Source of the DNA: Janthinobacterium sp. 344
Lineage (GTDB): Bacteria; Pseudomonadota; Gammaproteobacteria; Burkholderiales; Burkholderiaceae_D
DNA: 64,000 nt
Direction of reading: 5' to 3'
Assembly (NCBI RefSeq): GCF_900112025.1
Contig: NZ_FOKL01000002.1
Coordinates: 1 to 64,000, forward strand
Shown: positions 31,171 through 41,640 of the stretch, piece after piece
Numbering within the stretch: the stretch's first letter is position 1
Layout of the letters: the number at the start of each line of letters is the position of its first letter
Notes under the pieces: model-generated
Told to the model about the DNA's origin: nothing
What the model saw: only the letters and a program-made list of their open reading frames with translations
Database searches by the model: none
Program-made: the position numbers and the translations under genes

Positions 31171-31197
31171 GGGGTCAGACCCTAAGGGTCTGACCCC
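31171..31197. repeat. REP-like perfect palindrome, copy 2
   Basis: GGGGTCAGACCC and GGGTCTGACCCC form a perfect 12-bp stem with loop TAA. It differs from copy 1 only by a compensated base-pair change (G:C to A:T) and the loop. It lies 6 bp from the stop of the convergent peroxiredoxin gene. Confidence 0.8.
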
Positions 31198-31202
31198 GAC
31201 CA

Positions 31203-31709
31203 TCAAGCCAGCTGGCCCAGCAAGGTTTCGGCATTCGACACTTCGAACTTGCCGCCTTGCTCGATGTTCAGTTGCGTCACGACGCCATTGTCGACCAGCA
31301 TCGAGTAGCGCTGCGAGCGCGTGCCCATGCCGTGCTTGGAGAAATCGGCGTCCAGGCCCAGGGCCTTGCTGTAGGCGGCGTTGCCGTCAGCCATCATGCG
31401 TACCACGCCGGTGGCTTTCTGGTCGCGGCCCCAGGCGCCCATCACGAACGCGTCGTTGACGGAGATGCACCAGATTTCATCGACGCCCTTGGCCTTCAGG
31501 TCGGCGGCGTGCTTGACGTAGCCTGGCACGTGCTGTGCGGAGCAAGTCGGGGTGTAGGCGCCCGGCAGGCCGAAGATGGCGATCTTCTTGCCCTTCACCA
31601 GGTCCTGCACGTTGAAGGTGTTCGGGCCCAGTGCGCAGCCTTCGGTTTCGCTTTCGATGAATTCAGCCAGGGTGCCTTCTGGCAGGGTGTCGCCGATCTT
31701 GATGGTCAT
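31203..31709 (-). CDS. Peroxiredoxin, Prx5-type
   Basis: The 168-residue product from ATG 31709 (AAGGAG nearby) reduces peroxides. It has the peroxidatic Cys in GLPGAYTPTCSAQHVPGY and the Prx5 extension LGLDADFSKHGMGTRSQRYSM. A longer in-frame reading to 31871 is rejected because it crosses poor sequence and lacks a ribosome-binding site. It sits between ftsZ and the XRE/methyltransferase pair, on the dcw strand but with the ftsZ terminator in between. Confidence 0.92.
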   Translation of the reverse strand: MTIKIGDTLPEGTLAEFIESETEGCALGPNTFNVQDLVKGKKIAIFGLPGAYTPTCSAQHVPGYVKHAADLKAKGVDEIWCISVNDAFVMGAWGRDQKATGVVRMMADGNAAYSKALGLDADFSKHGMGTRSQRYSMLVDNGVVTQLNIEQGGKFEVSNAETLLGQLA

Positions 31710-31881
31710 GTTGACTCCTTGTGTACTGTCGGTTGAGGGCGCCGTCCATTCCGTGGAACGGACAACGCCCGTGATCTGGTTCTGCCGGCATGATGCCGAC
31801 ACTGCGCGATAGTATGCCTGACTTGCCGTATTTGTGCAGAAAATGGCGGGAAAGGCAAAGGCCAGCATCAAGAAAGCGGAT

Positions 31882-31910
31882 AAAAAAACGGCGGCCCTCA
31901 GGCCGCCGTC
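31882..31910 (-). terminator. Rho-independent terminator of the dcw cluster (after ftsZ)
   Basis: On the minus strand ACGGCGGCCTGAGGGCCGCCGT forms a strong stem with a short loop and is followed by seven T. It lies 24 bp past the ftsZ stop codon. Confidence 0.88.
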
Positions 31911-31933
31911 ATCGCTACTGACATCAGATCACC

Positions 31934-33142
31934 TTAATCTGCTTGCTTGCGCAGGAACGCTGGAATGTCGTAGGTCTCCATGCCATTCTTTTCCATCGCG
32001 CGCACCTGCTCGGAAGCCGATTCGCGGCGCCAGACGGCCGGTGCCTTCATGCCGTCGAAACCGGCTGCCGGCGTGGCCACGCCCACGCTGGTGGTCGCCG
32101 CCTGCGCGCCGCCCATCGCCGCCGACGGGGTCAGCGGGCTGTTGTGGGTACCGGTGCGCAGCACTTGCTGCGGTACCAGCTGGATGTTTTTCTTCGCGCG
32201 GCCCAGGCCAGTCGCCACCACGGTGACGCGGATATCGTCGCCCATCTCATCGTCGTAGGCGATACCTTGCGCGATCGACGCGTCCGGCGCGGCAAACGCC
32301 CGCACGGCGGCCATGACTTCCTTGATCTCCTTGCCCTTCAGGCCACGGCTGGCCGTGACGTTGACCAGCACGCCGCGCGCGCCGGAGAGATCAATGCCGT
32401 CGAGCAGCGGCGAAGCAACCGCCTGTTCAGCGGCGATACGCGCGCGGTCGACACCGGACGCCGTCGCCGTGCCCATCATGGCCTTGCCCTGCTCGCCCAT
32501 GATGGTTTTCACGTCATTGAAGTCGACGTTGATATGGCCCGGCACGTTGATGATTTCGGCAATGCCGGCCACCGCGTTGTTGAGCACATCATCGGCGTGC
32601 TGCATCCATTCCAGCATGCTTTCGTCTTCGTAGATCTCTTCCAGCTTTTCGTTGAGAATGATGATCAGCGAATCGACGTGCAGGGACAGCTGCTCCAGGC
32701 CTTCGTCGGCGATGTCCATGCACTTCTGGCCTTCGTACGAGAATGGCTTGGAAACCACGGCCACCGTCAGCGCGCCCAGTTCCTTGGCCACTTCGGCCAC
32801 GATGGGAGCGGCGCCCGTGCCCGTGCCACCGCCCATGCCGGCGGCGATGAAGACCATGTGCGCGCCGCGCAGCGAATCGGCGATGCGCGTGCGCGATTCT
32901 TCCGCCAGCTGGCGGCCGACGGCAGGCTTCATGCCGGCGCCCAGACCCGTATCGCCGATCTGGATGATGTTGTGGGCCTTCGATGTCGACAGGGCCTGTG
33001 CGTCGGTATTGGCGGCAATGAACTCCACGCCCGACATGCCTTTGTTGATCATGTGTTGGACTGCATTGCCACCCGCACCGCCGACGCCGACGACCTTGAT
33101 GACGGTACCTAAAGCTGTGTTATCGACCATATCGAACTCCAT
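31934..33142 (-). CDS. ftsZ: Cell division GTPase FtsZ
   Basis: FtsZ polymerises into the division ring. The 402-residue product has the N-terminal VGGAGGNAVQHM, the tubulin signature GGGTGTGAAP and the conserved C-terminal tail YDIPAFLRKQ that binds FtsA, preceded by a variable linker. The start at ATG 33142 has AGGAG upstream; ATG 33130 is also possible. A 153-bp gap to ftsA could carry an ftsZ-specific promoter, but I found no convincing one. This is the last gene of the dcw run. Confidence 0.97.
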   Translation of the reverse strand: MEFDMVDNTALGTVIKVVGVGGAGGNAVQHMINKGMSGVEFIAANTDAQALSTSKAHNIIQIGDTGLGAGMKPAVGRQLAEESRTRIADSLRGAHMVFIAAGMGGGTGTGAAPIVAEVAKELGALTVAVVSKPFSYEGQKCMDIADEGLEQLSLHVDSLIIILNEKLEEIYEDESMLEWMQHADDVLNNAVAGIAEIINVPGHINVDFNDVKTIMGEQGKAMMGTATASGVDRARIAAEQAVASPLLDGIDLSGARGVLVNVTASRGLKGKEIKEVMAAVRAFAAPDASIAQGIAYDDEMGDDIRVTVVATGLGRAKKNIQLVPQQVLRTGTHNSPLTPSAAMGGAQAATTSVGVATPAAGFDGMKAPAVWRRESASEQVRAMEKNGMETYDIPAFLRKQAD

Positions 33143-33295
33143 GATGTGCTCCTATCAGAATGCGGTTTCCAAGCGCCAGGCCTCATATTGGTAGGAGAAC
33201 TGGAGATTGAAAACTGCGGTTAAATATAAAATTAAGTTATGTGTGTACCTGCGATGCTGCTGAAAAACCTGTGCTGCCGGGCGAACATCATGCCC

Positions 33296-34528
33296 TTAAA
33301 AATTCCCTAAAAACCATTCCTTCATGCGCTGCCAGACTGCCTTCACCGAGCCGTCCTGACGCGTCACGATGTGACCGCGCAGGTATTGCTTCTTCGCTTC
33401 CAGCAGCAGGCCAAGCACCGTGGCGTAGCGCGGACTGCGCACCACGTCGGCCAGCTGTCCCCGATACTCGGGCGTGCCCAGGCGCGCCGGTTTCAGGAAA
33501 ATATCTTCCGCCATCTCGACCATGCCGGGCATGATGGAGGTGCCGCCCGTGAGCACGATGCCCGACGACAGCACGCCTTCATAGCCCGATTCGCGCACCA
33601 CCTGGTGCACCATGGCGAACAGCTCTTCGACCCTCGGCTCGATCACTGCCGCCAGCGCCTGGCGCGACAGATTGCGCGGACCGCGGTCGCCCAGCCCAGG
33701 CACTTCCAGCGATTCGCCGGGATCGGCCAGGACCTGCTTGGCCACGCCATAGCGGATCTTGATTTCTTCCGCTTCCGCGGTCGGGGTGCGCAAGGCCATG
33801 GCGATGTCGTTGGTGATCTGGTCGCCGGCGATGGGAATGACTGCCGTATGGCGGATCGCGCCATCGGAGAACACCGCCACGTCGGTCGTGCCGCCGCCGA
33901 TGTCGATCAGCACCACGCCCAGTTCCTTTTCATCGGGCGTGAGCACCGCATCGGCGGACGCCATCGGCTGCAGGATCAGGTCCGACACTTCCAGGCCGCA
34001 GCGGCGCACGCACTTGACGATGTTCTGCACCGCCGACACGGCGCCGGTGACGATATGCACCTTCACCTCCAGGCGGATGCCGCTCATGCCGATCGGCTCG
34101 CGCACATCTTCCTGGCTGTCGACGATGAACTCTTGCGGCACCGTGTGCAGCAATTGCTGATCGGTCGGAATGTTAACCGCTTTTGCCGTCTCGATGACGC
34201 GCGCCACGTCGGTGGCCGTCACTTCCTTGTCCTTGATGGCCACCATGCCGCTGGAATTGAAGCTGCGGATATGGCTGCCCGCGATGCCCGCATACACATT
34301 GCGGATCTTGCAGTCGGCCATCAGCTCGGCCTCTTCCAGCGCGCGCTGGATGGACTCCACCGTGGCCTCGATATTGACCACCACGCCTTTTTTCAGGCCC
34401 TTCGATTCGTGCTGGCCCAGCCCGATCACTTCGTGGCGCCCGTCGGACATCACTTCGGCTACCACCGCCACCACTTTCGAGGTGCCGATGTCGAGGCCGA
34501 CGATCAGGTTTTTCGCGTCTTTTGTCAT
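33296..34528 (-). CDS. ftsA: Cell division protein FtsA
   Basis: FtsA is the actin-like membrane tether for FtsZ. The 410-residue product starts with KNLIVGLDIGTSKVVAVVAE, the ATPase phosphate-1 region, and contains VLIDIGGGTTDVAVF and VVLTGGTSIMPGM (phosphate-2 and adenosine motifs). The C-terminus ends in WQRMKEWFLGNF, an amphipathic membrane-targeting helix. It lies 49 bp after ftsQ. Confidence 0.96.
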   Translation of the reverse strand: MTKDAKNLIVGLDIGTSKVVAVVAEVMSDGRHEVIGLGQHESKGLKKGVVVNIEATVESIQRALEEAELMADCKIRNVYAGIAGSHIRSFNSSGMVAIKDKEVTATDVARVIETAKAVNIPTDQQLLHTVPQEFIVDSQEDVREPIGMSGIRLEVKVHIVTGAVSAVQNIVKCVRRCGLEVSDLILQPMASADAVLTPDEKELGVVLIDIGGGTTDVAVFSDGAIRHTAVIPIAGDQITNDIAMALRTPTAEAEEIKIRYGVAKQVLADPGESLEVPGLGDRGPRNLSRQALAAVIEPRVEELFAMVHQVVRESGYEGVLSSGIVLTGGTSIMPGMVEMAEDIFLKPARLGTPEYRGQLADVVRSPRYATVLGLLLEAKKQYLRGHIVTRQDGSVKAVWQRMKEWFLGNF

Positions 34529-34577
34529 TTCTTTCGCCTAGTTTTTTGGGCTATTAATTGATTAATTGAGTATTCGG

Positions 34578-35396
34578 TTAAGCCGGTTTTTTAATCGGAC
34601 TGCCATTTTTCTTCTTGATCGCCGGTGCTGGTCTGCCATCCTTGCCTTCCGCCGGTATCACGAGGCCGGCGGAACTGAGCGCCAGGCCATTCTGGTAGCG
34701 CATGTCGATCGTGTCGATATTTTCCAGGCGGCTCGCCAGCTGCGGATAAATACCCACCAGCCGGTCGACCCGCGCCTTCAGGGTCGTGTGATTCTGCTCG
34801 CGTCCCAGCGCCACGCTCATGCCGTTATTCAGTTTCACGGTCCACGCATAGCGGCTTGACAGCGACAGCGCTTCCGGCACCATCTTCAAGGGCGCGAACC
34901 ATTTTTCCAGCTGCACGTAGGTGCTCAGCACTTCCTTCTCGCTGCCATCCGGGCCCGAAAACGCGGGCAGTTCATGGTCGTCTTCCGCCTCGGCCACATT
35001 GGCCGTAAACACATCGCCCTTGACCGACAGCAGGCGTCCATCCTCGCCCCAGGTACCCAGCGCCTCGTGTTCTTCCAGCGCCACGATCAGCTGGTTCGGC
35101 CACTCGCGCCGCACGCTGGCGCGGCGCACCCAGGGCACCGATTCGAACACGCCGCGCACGCTTTCCAGGTTGGTCGTGAAAAAATTGCCCTTGATGCGGC
35201 CCAAGGTGCCGCTGCGCAGGGTCAGGTAATTCACGTGGCGCAGGCCCTTGTCGTCCGCGCTTTCCACCTTGATGGTGCGCAGGTCGAACATGGGACGCTG
35301 CGAGACCCACCAGACGCCGGCTGCCACGCACACGACCAGAACCGCGGCCAGCAAGCCGTTGGCAGTCGTATTGAGGCTTTTAGCGTCATGCCACAT
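34578..35396 (-). CDS. ftsQ: Cell division protein FtsQ
   Basis: FtsQ bridges cytoplasmic and periplasmic divisome parts. The 272-residue protein has a short cytoplasmic N-terminus, one transmembrane helix (about residues 13-32), a POTRA domain (FDLRTIKVESADDKGLRHVNY) and the FtsQ/DivIB beta domain. It ends with a lysine-rich tail. It begins 1 bp after ddlB. Confidence 0.92.
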   Translation of the reverse strand: MWHDAKSLNTTANGLLAAVLVVCVAAGVWWVSQRPMFDLRTIKVESADDKGLRHVNYLTLRSGTLGRIKGNFFTTNLESVRGVFESVPWVRRASVRREWPNQLIVALEEHEALGTWGEDGRLLSVKGDVFTANVAEAEDDHELPAFSGPDGSEKEVLSTYVQLEKWFAPLKMVPEALSLSSRYAWTVKLNNGMSVALGREQNHTTLKARVDRLVGIYPQLASRLENIDTIDMRYQNGLALSSAGLVIPAEGKDGRPAPAIKKKNGSPIKKPA

Positions 35397-35397
35397 A

Positions 35398-36366
35398 TCA
35401 GCGCTGTCCCTTGTGCATTTTCAGGCTTGCGCCCGAAACGATTTCCAGGCACAGGTCTTCATAGCTGGTGCCTTCCGCGCGCGCCGCCATCGGCACGAGC
35501 GAATGACCGGTCATGCCCGGCGAGGTATTCACCTCCAGCAAAAACAGCTTGCTGTCGGCCGCGCGCATCAGCACATCGACCCGTCCCCAACCTTCGCAGC
35601 CGAGGGCGCGGTACGCCGCCAGGGCGATGCGTTCCATCTCGGCGATGATCGCCGGGTCCAGCTGCGGCGGGCAGAAATACTGCGTATCGTCCGTGAAGTA
35701 CTTGTTCTGGTAATCGTAATTGCCTTGCGGAGCGACGATTTCAATCGGCGGCAGCGCACGCGCCGTGGCGCCCTTGCCCAGGATCGCCACGGTGAATTCG
35801 CGGCCCTTGATGAATTCCTCGGCCAGCACCGAATCATCGAGGCCGGCGGCGATGTCGTAGGCCGCCTGGAAGGCCGATGCCTCGTTGACCGTGGTGATGC
35901 CGATGCTCGAGCCTTCGTGCGGCGGCTTGACGATCAGCGGCAAGCCCAGTTCCGCGGCGACCTTGGCCAGATCGGAACTGTCGTCCAGCACCGCGTACTG
36001 TGGCGTCGGCAGCTGGTGCATCAGCCAGATCATCTTGGTATAGACCTTGTCCATGCCCACCGAGCAGGCCATCACGCCGCTGCCCGTGTAGGGAATGCCC
36101 AGTTGCTCCAGCGCGCCTTGCAGGCTGCCGTCTTCGCCGAAACGGCCGTGCAGCGCGATGAAGACGCGGTCAAACTTCTCGGCGGCCAGTTCGGCCAGGC
36201 TGCGCTCGCCCGTGTCGAAGCCATGCGCATCCACGCCATGGCTTTTCAAGGCGGCCAGCACGCCCGCGCCGGACATCAGCGACACTTCGCGCTCGGCCGA
36301 ACGGCCGCCGAACAGGACGCCGACCTTGCCCAATTGTTTTACGTCGATAGCTGAAGCTTGGTTCAC
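35398..36366 (-). CDS. ddlB: D-alanine--D-alanine ligase
   Basis: DdlB makes the D-Ala-D-Ala dipeptide for peptidoglycan. The 322-residue ATP-grasp protein starts at GTG 36366, just after murC, and begins [32 protein letters not shown]. The catalytic C-terminal [17 protein letters not shown] and the [10 protein letters not shown] loop are intact. Confidence 0.94.
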   Translation of the reverse strand: MNQASAIDVKQLGKVGVLFGGRSAEREVSLMSGAGVLAALKSHGVDAHGFDTGERSLAELAAEKFDRVFIALHGRFGEDGSLQGALEQLGIPYTGSGVMACSVGMDKVYTKMIWLMHQLPTPQYAVLDDSSDLAKVAAELGLPLIVKPPHEGSSIGITTVNEASAFQAAYDIAAGLDDSVLAEEFIKGREFTVAILGKGATARALPPIEIVAPQGNYDYQNKYFTDDTQYFCPPQLDPAIIAEMERIALAAYRALGCEGWGRVDVLMRAADSKLFLLEVNTSPGMTGHSLVPMAARAEGTSYEDLCLEIVSGASLKMHKGQR

Positions 36367-36367
36367 A

Positions 36368-37771
36368 TCAGGCCTTTACAGTGTTGGATTGATACGTAGT
36401 CAGTTGTTGCGGGATGCCGCTGATCGAGCCGGCCCCCATGGTCAGCACGACGTCGCCGTCGCGCGCCACGCTCATGATGGTGTCGGCCATGTCGGTCATG
36501 GATTCGACAAAAATCGGTTCGATCTTGCCGCGCGCGCGCAGCGCATGCGCCAGTGCGCGGCCGTCGGCGGCGACGATAGGCGCTTCGCCCGCGGCATACA
36601 CTTCGGACAAGAGCAGCACGTCGGGCGCGCCCAGCACCTTGACGAAATCCTCGAACAGGTCGCGCGTGCGGCTGTAGCGGTGCGGCTGGAAAGCGAGCAC
36701 CAGGCGCCGGCCCGGATAGGCGGCGCGCGCGGCGGCCAGGGTCACTTCCGTTTCCACCGGATGGTGGCCGAAATCGTCGACCAGGGCGAAGCTGCCGCCA
36801 TTGGGCAGCGCCACGTCGCCATAGCGCGTGAAGCGCCGGCCCACGCCGGAGAACTCCGCCAGGCCCTGCTGCGTGGCGCTGTCGGCGATGCCGATTTCAC
36901 GCGCGATGGCGATCGCCGAGCAGGCATTTTGCACATTGTGCATGCCGGGCTGGTTCAGCACCACGTCCAGGTCCGGATAACCTTCCTGCAGCACGGTGAA
37001 ATGCATTTCCAGGCCCACGGCGCGCGCGTTGATGGCGCGCACCTGCGCGTCTTCCGAGAAACCATAGGTGGTGACCGGCTTGGTCACGGACGGGATGATG
37101 GCGCGCACGTGCGGATCATCGATGCACAGCATGGCGCGGCCATAGAACGGCAGGCGGTGCGTGAACTGCACGAAGGCCTGCTTGAGCTTCTCGAAGTCGT
37201 GCTCGTAGGTGTCCATGTGATCGGCGTCGATATTCGTGATCACTTCGATCATCGGCGTCAGGTTCAGGAACGAGGCGTCCGATTCATCGGCTTCGGCCAC
37301 CAGGTAGTCGCCCGAGCCCAGCTTGGCGTTCGCGCCGGCGCTGGTCAGGCGCCCGCCGATGACGAAAGTCGGGTCGAGACCGCCCTGCGCCAGCACGGAC
37401 GCTACCAGGCTGGTCGTCGTCGTCTTGCCGTGCGTGCCGGCAATCGCGATGCCGCGCTTCAGGCGCATCAACTCGCCGAGCATCACGGCGCGCGGCACCA
37501 GCGGGATCTTGCGCGCGCGCGCGGCCGCCACTTCCGGATTGTCTTGCGGGACGGCGCCCGACGTCACCACGGCATCGGCGTCGCCGATGTTTTCCGCCGC
37601 GTGACCGAGCATAACGGTCGCGCCCAGGCTCGCCAGGCGCTGCGTTGCCGCATTGCTGCCCAGGTCGGAGCCCGACACCTTGTAGCCCAGGTTGACCAGC
37701 ACTTCGGCGATGCCGCTCATGCCGCTGCCGCCAATGCCGACAAAGTGGATATTGTTTACTTTATGCTTCAC
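36368..37771 (-). CDS. murC: UDP-N-acetylmuramate--L-alanine ligase
   Basis: MurC adds L-Ala to UDP-MurNAc. I chose GTG 37771, giving 467 residues starting [25 protein letters not shown], because GAGG lies 8 nt upstream (overlapping the murG stop region) and this matches family N-termini; the longer in-frame reading enters murG. The ATP-binding [16 protein letters not shown] and the later DDFGHHPVE motif are intact. Confidence 0.94.
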   Translation of the reverse strand: MKHKVNNIHFVGIGGSGMSGIAEVLVNLGYKVSGSDLGSNAATQRLASLGATVMLGHAAENIGDADAVVTSGAVPQDNPEVAAARARKIPLVPRAVMLGELMRLKRGIAIAGTHGKTTTTSLVASVLAQGGLDPTFVIGGRLTSAGANAKLGSGDYLVAEADESDASFLNLTPMIEVITNIDADHMDTYEHDFEKLKQAFVQFTHRLPFYGRAMLCIDDPHVRAIIPSVTKPVTTYGFSEDAQVRAINARAVGLEMHFTVLQEGYPDLDVVLNQPGMHNVQNACSAIAIAREIGIADSATQQGLAEFSGVGRRFTRYGDVALPNGGSFALVDDFGHHPVETEVTLAAARAAYPGRRLVLAFQPHRYSRTRDLFEDFVKVLGAPDVLLLSEVYAAGEAPIVAADGRALAHALRARGKIEPIFVESMTDMADTIMSVARDGDVVLTMGAGSISGIPQQLTTYQSNTVKA

Positions 37772-37781
37772 AGAACGAACC

Positions 37782-38876
37782 TCATGCCAGTTTTTCCAAT
37801 ACGTGTGCGATCGCCTCATTGGCGTCGCGCTTGCCTGCTGCCAGCGCCGCTTGCGCCATCTGCTGGCAAGCGTCGCGCGTCAACGATGCCAGCAGGGCGC
37901 TCAGCGACGCCGCACTCATTTCCGTTTGCGGCAAGTGAATCGCCGCGCCTTGTTTCGCCATCCATTGCGCGTTGTCGCGCTGGTGGCTGGTGGTCGACGC
38001 CACCAGCGGCACCAGCACGCTGGCCACGCCGGCCGCCGTCAGCTCCGACAGGGTGATGGCGCCAGCACGGCAAATCACCAGGTCGGCTTCCGTATATGCC
38101 CTGGCCATGTCGTCGATGAAGTCGACCACATTGGCCTGCACGCCTGCCTGCGCATACGCCGCATGCAGGGCGTCGATATTCTTCTTGCCCGACTGGTGCG
38201 TCACCAGCGGACGCTCGCCTTCCGGCATCAGCGCCAGCGCCGCAGGCAGGCTGTCGTTCAGCGCCTTCGCGCCCAGGCTGCCGCCCACCACCAGGATGCG
38301 CAGCGGGCCGCCGCGGCCGGCGAAACGCGCGGCCGGCGGCGCCATGGCCAGGATCTCGGCGCGCACGGGATTGCCCGTGACGACGGCCTTGCCGGCGGCG
38401 CTGCCGAAATCGGCGGGAAAGCCGAAGCATACTTGCTGCGCCAGCGGTACCAGCGTCTTGTTCGACAATAGCAGCGCGGCGTCGGCATTGACCAGCACCA
38501 GCGGCACGCCCTTCAGGCGCGCCATCAGGCCGCCCGGCACGGTGACGTAGCCGCCCATGCCCATCACCACGTCCGGCTTGCGGCGCGCGATGAAGCCGCG
38601 TATCGCGAACAGGCTGGCGATCATCTTGAAGCCGCCCTTTACCGTGTGGCCCAGGCCCTTGCCGCGCATGCCGGAAAACTCAATCGCATCCATCGGGATG
38701 CCGCTCTTCGGCACCAGGTCCTGTTCCATGCCGTGGGCCGTGCCCAGCCAGCTCACTTCCCAGCCGCGCGCGCGCATGGTTTGCGCGATCGCCAGGCCAG
38801 GGAAAATATGGCCGCCCGTGCCGGCCGCCATGATCATCAGTCTTTTCGTCGTTTTCAAGTTCGTCACGTTGTTCAT
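37782..38876 (-). CDS. murG: Lipid II synthase MurG (GlcNAc transferase)
   Basis: MurG transfers GlcNAc to lipid I on the inner face of the membrane. The 364-residue product has [16 protein letters not shown] at the N-terminus and [22 protein letters not shown] in the C-terminal UDP-GlcNAc-binding domain. It overlaps ftsW by 4 nt (ATGA). Confidence 0.96.
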   Translation of the reverse strand: MNNVTNLKTTKRLMIMAAGTGGHIFPGLAIAQTMRARGWEVSWLGTAHGMEQDLVPKSGIPMDAIEFSGMRGKGLGHTVKGGFKMIASLFAIRGFIARRKPDVVMGMGGYVTVPGGLMARLKGVPLVLVNADAALLLSNKTLVPLAQQVCFGFPADFGSAAGKAVVTGNPVRAEILAMAPPAARFAGRGGPLRILVVGGSLGAKALNDSLPAALALMPEGERPLVTHQSGKKNIDALHAAYAQAGVQANVVDFIDDMARAYTEADLVICRAGAITLSELTAAGVASVLVPLVASTTSHQRDNAQWMAKQGAAIHLPQTEMSAASLSALLASLTRDACQQMAQAALAAGKRDANEAIAHVLEKLA

Positions 38877-40084
38877 AGCCGGCCTCCGCGCATCAGGATC
38901 CGGTTTTCGTAATCGATGCGCAGCAGGATCGCCAGGCCGATACAGTTAATCAGTACGCCCGTGCCGCCATAACTCATCAAGGGCAAGGTCAGGCCCTTGG
39001 TCGGCAGCAGGCCCAGGTTCACGCCCATGTTGATGAAGGTCTGCACGCCGATCCAGATGGCGATGCCCTTCGCCGTCAGTCCCGCGAACGTCTGGTCGAT
39101 GGCGATCGCCTGGCGGCCGATGTCGAAGGCGCGCTTGATGATCCAGTAGAACAGGCCGATCACGACCAGCACGCCCACCAGGCCCAGTTCCTCGCCGATC
39201 ACGGCGAGTAAAAAGTCCGTATGCGCCTCGGGCAGGTAGTGCAGTTTTTCCACGCTGCCGCCCAGGCCCACGCCAAACAGTTCGCCGCGCCCGAAGGCGA
39301 TCAAGGAGTGCGTCAGCTGGTACGCCTTGTTCAGCGCGTTGTCTTCCTGCCATGGATCGAGATACGCGAAAAACCGCTCGCGGCGGAATTTCGACAGGGC
39401 GATGATGGTGACGAAGATCGCCGTCAGCATGGCGCCGATGCCGCCGAACCAGATGGCATTGACGCCGCCCAGGAACAGGATGCCCATGGCGATGCAGACG
39501 ATCACGCCGAAGGCGCCCAGGTCGGGCTCCATCAGCAGCAGCAGGCCGACAAAACTGACGGCCAGCGCCATCGGCATGAAGCCCTTGGTCAGCTTGTGCA
39601 TGTATTCCTGCTTGCGCACCGTATAGTCGGCCGCGTACAGCACCATCACGACCTTCATCAGTTCGGACGGCTGCGGCCGCAGGCCCGGCAGGTTCAGCCA
39701 GCGGCGACCGCCATTGACCGACACGCCCAGGCCCGGTATCAGCACCATCACCAGCAGCACCAGGGTGCCGATGAACAGCCACGGCGCGATCTTTTGCCAG
39801 GTGGCGATGCGGATGCGGAATACCAGGGCGCCAACGATGATCGACACGCCGATGAACAGCGCCTGGCGCACGACAAAATAATTGTTCGTGTAGGCGGCGA
39901 ACTTGCGCGCATCCGACAGCGAGATCGACGCCGAGTACACCATCACCATGCCCAGCAACATGAGCAGCAGCACCACCCACACCAGCGGCTGGTCGTACTC
40001 CATCATCTTCGACTGCCGCGCGCGGCCATCCAGCGGCTTGGCAGCCGAGCCGGAACCGAAGCGGAATGGCAGTTGGAAGGCCAT
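38873..40084 (-). CDS. ftsW: Lipid II polymerase / divisome protein FtsW
   Basis: FtsW is the SEDS-family glycosyltransferase of septal wall synthesis. From ATG 40084 it is 403 residues with about ten hydrophobic helices. The SEDS signatures VFIG-like [22 protein letters not shown] and [16 protein letters not shown] are present. It overlaps murD (ATGA) and murG (ATGA). Confidence 0.95.
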   Translation of the reverse strand: MAFQLPFRFGSGSAAKPLDGRARQSKMMEYDQPLVWVVLLLMLLGMVMVYSASISLSDARKFAAYTNNYFVVRQALFIGVSIIVGALVFRIRIATWQKIAPWLFIGTLVLLVMVLIPGLGVSVNGGRRWLNLPGLRPQPSELMKVVMVLYAADYTVRKQEYMHKLTKGFMPMALAVSFVGLLLLMEPDLGAFGVIVCIAMGILFLGGVNAIWFGGIGAMLTAIFVTIIALSKFRRERFFAYLDPWQEDNALNKAYQLTHSLIAFGRGELFGVGLGGSVEKLHYLPEAHTDFLLAVIGEELGLVGVLVVIGLFYWIIKRAFDIGRQAIAIDQTFAGLTAKGIAIWIGVQTFINMGVNLGLLPTKGLTLPLMSYGGTGVLINCIGLAILLRIDYENRILMRGGRL

Positions 40085-41640
40085 CAGATATCCTGTCCGT
40101 TTTCCAGGGCGATGTCGCGCACGGCGTCGACAAACACCTGCGCACGGTGCGCATAGTTCTTGAACATGTCCATGCTGGCGCACGCGGGCGACAGCAGCAC
40201 CGCGTCACCGGGCAGGGCCAGGCCGCTGGCGCGCTTGACGGCTTCCGGCAAGGTGGCGCAATCGACGATGTCCACGCCGGCCGGCTCCAGCGCCGCGCGC
40301 AAGGCGGGCGCATCGCGGCCGATCAGCACCACGGCGCGCACATAGCGCGACACGGGTTCGGCCAGCGGCGAGAAATCCTGCCCCTTGCCATCGCCGCCGG
40401 CGATCAGCACCAGGCGCTGCTCGGCGCCGCCGAAAGCCTTGCCCAGGCCGAACAGGGCCGCCACCGTTGCCCCCACATTCGTGCCCTTGCTGTCGTCGTA
40501 GTATTCGACGTCAGCCACGGCCGTGATCAGTTCCACCCGATGCGGCTCGCCCTGGTATTCGCGCAAGCCATGCAGCAGCGGCGCGAACGGCAGGCCGATG
40601 GCGCGGCACAGGGCCAGCGCCGCCAGGGCATTGGCCGCATTGTGCTGGCCGCGGATTTTCAGCGCATCGGCGGGCATCAGTTTTTTCGCCATCGTCGGCA
40701 CCGGTTCCGGCGCCGGATCGTTCTTCCTGCGCTTTTTCTCGATCACCTCTTCGCTGGGCACGGCTTGCGCCAGCCAGAAGATGCCCCGTTCGTTGACCAG
40801 GCCAAAGCTGTCGACTTCCGCCGGTTCGCCCGTGCCGAAGGTGACGGTCTCGCGCAGCGGATCGGCCATGCGCATGACGGCCGCATCGTCGCGGTTCAGG
40901 ATGCGCACGGTATCGTCGCCGAAGATGCGCGCCTTGTCGGCGGCATACGCGGCCATGTCGCCGTGCCAGTCCAGGTGGTCCTGCGACAGATTCAATACCG
41001 TGGCCGCATCGGCCTGCAGGCTGAACGTCGTGTGCAGCTGGAAGCTGGACAGCTCCAGTATCCACGCCTGCGGCAAGGTGCTGGCGGCGGGTTCGGTGGC
41101 CTCTTCGCCTTCCACCACGGGCTGCGGCGCGGGCTCGGCGTCGAGCACTTCGCGCAGCACGTCGAGCGCCGCCGGGCTGATATTGCCGGCCACGCGCGTG
41201 GCCAGGCCCGCGCGTTCGCACAGCAGCCCGACCAGGCTGGTGACGGTGGTCTTGCCGTTCGTGCCCGTGATGGCGACGACTTTCGGCGCATAGCCGCGCT
41301 CCGCCTTCAATGCGGCCAATGCTTGCGCGAACAGTTCGATCTCGCCCCACACGGGGATATTTTTCTCAGCTGCCGCTGGCGCGATGTGCGCCAGTTCGCG
41401 GCCCGGGGCCAGGCCGGGGCTGACGGCGACGAAGTCCACGCCATCGAGCAGGTCTGCCGTGAAGGCGCCGGCAATGAACTGCGCCTGCGGCACGGCGGCC
41501 TGCAGGGCGGCCAGGCGCTCGGGCGCTTCCCGCGTATCGGCCACGCGCACTCGCGCGCCACTGCGCGCCAGCCACAGGGCCATGGCCAGGCCCGACTCCC
41601 CGAGGCCCAGCACCAGTGCGGTTTTATCGAGGTACATCAT
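40084..41640 (-). CDS. murD: UDP-N-acetylmuramoylalanine--D-glutamate ligase
   Basis: MurD adds D-Glu to UDP-MurNAc-L-Ala. The ATP-binding [16 protein letters not shown] and the conserved [15 protein letters not shown] are intact. The 518 residues clearly exceed the E. coli length of about 440. Two low-complexity, charged or proline-rich inserts account for this: around residues 157-175 ([19 protein letters not shown]) and around 275-305 ([19 protein letters not shown]). The start shares one base with the mraY stop (TGATG). Confidence 0.94.
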   Translation of the reverse strand: MMYLDKTALVLGLGESGLAMALWLARSGARVRVADTREAPERLAALQAAVPQAQFIAGAFTADLLDGVDFVAVSPGLAPGRELAHIAPAAAEKNIPVWGEIELFAQALAALKAERGYAPKVVAITGTNGKTTVTSLVGLLCERAGLATRVAGNISPAALDVLREVLDAEPAPQPVVEGEEATEPAASTLPQAWILELSSFQLHTTFSLQADAATVLNLSQDHLDWHGDMAAYAADKARIFGDDTVRILNRDDAAVMRMADPLRETVTFGTGEPAEVDSFGLVNERGIFWLAQAVPSEEVIEKKRRKNDPAPEPVPTMAKKLMPADALKIRGQHNAANALAALALCRAIGLPFAPLLHGLREYQGEPHRVELITAVADVEYYDDSKGTNVGATVAALFGLGKAFGGAEQRLVLIAGGDGKGQDFSPLAEPVSRYVRAVVLIGRDAPALRAALEPAGVDIVDCATLPEAVKRASGLALPGDAVLLSPACASMDMFKNYAHRAQVFVDAVRDIALENGQDI

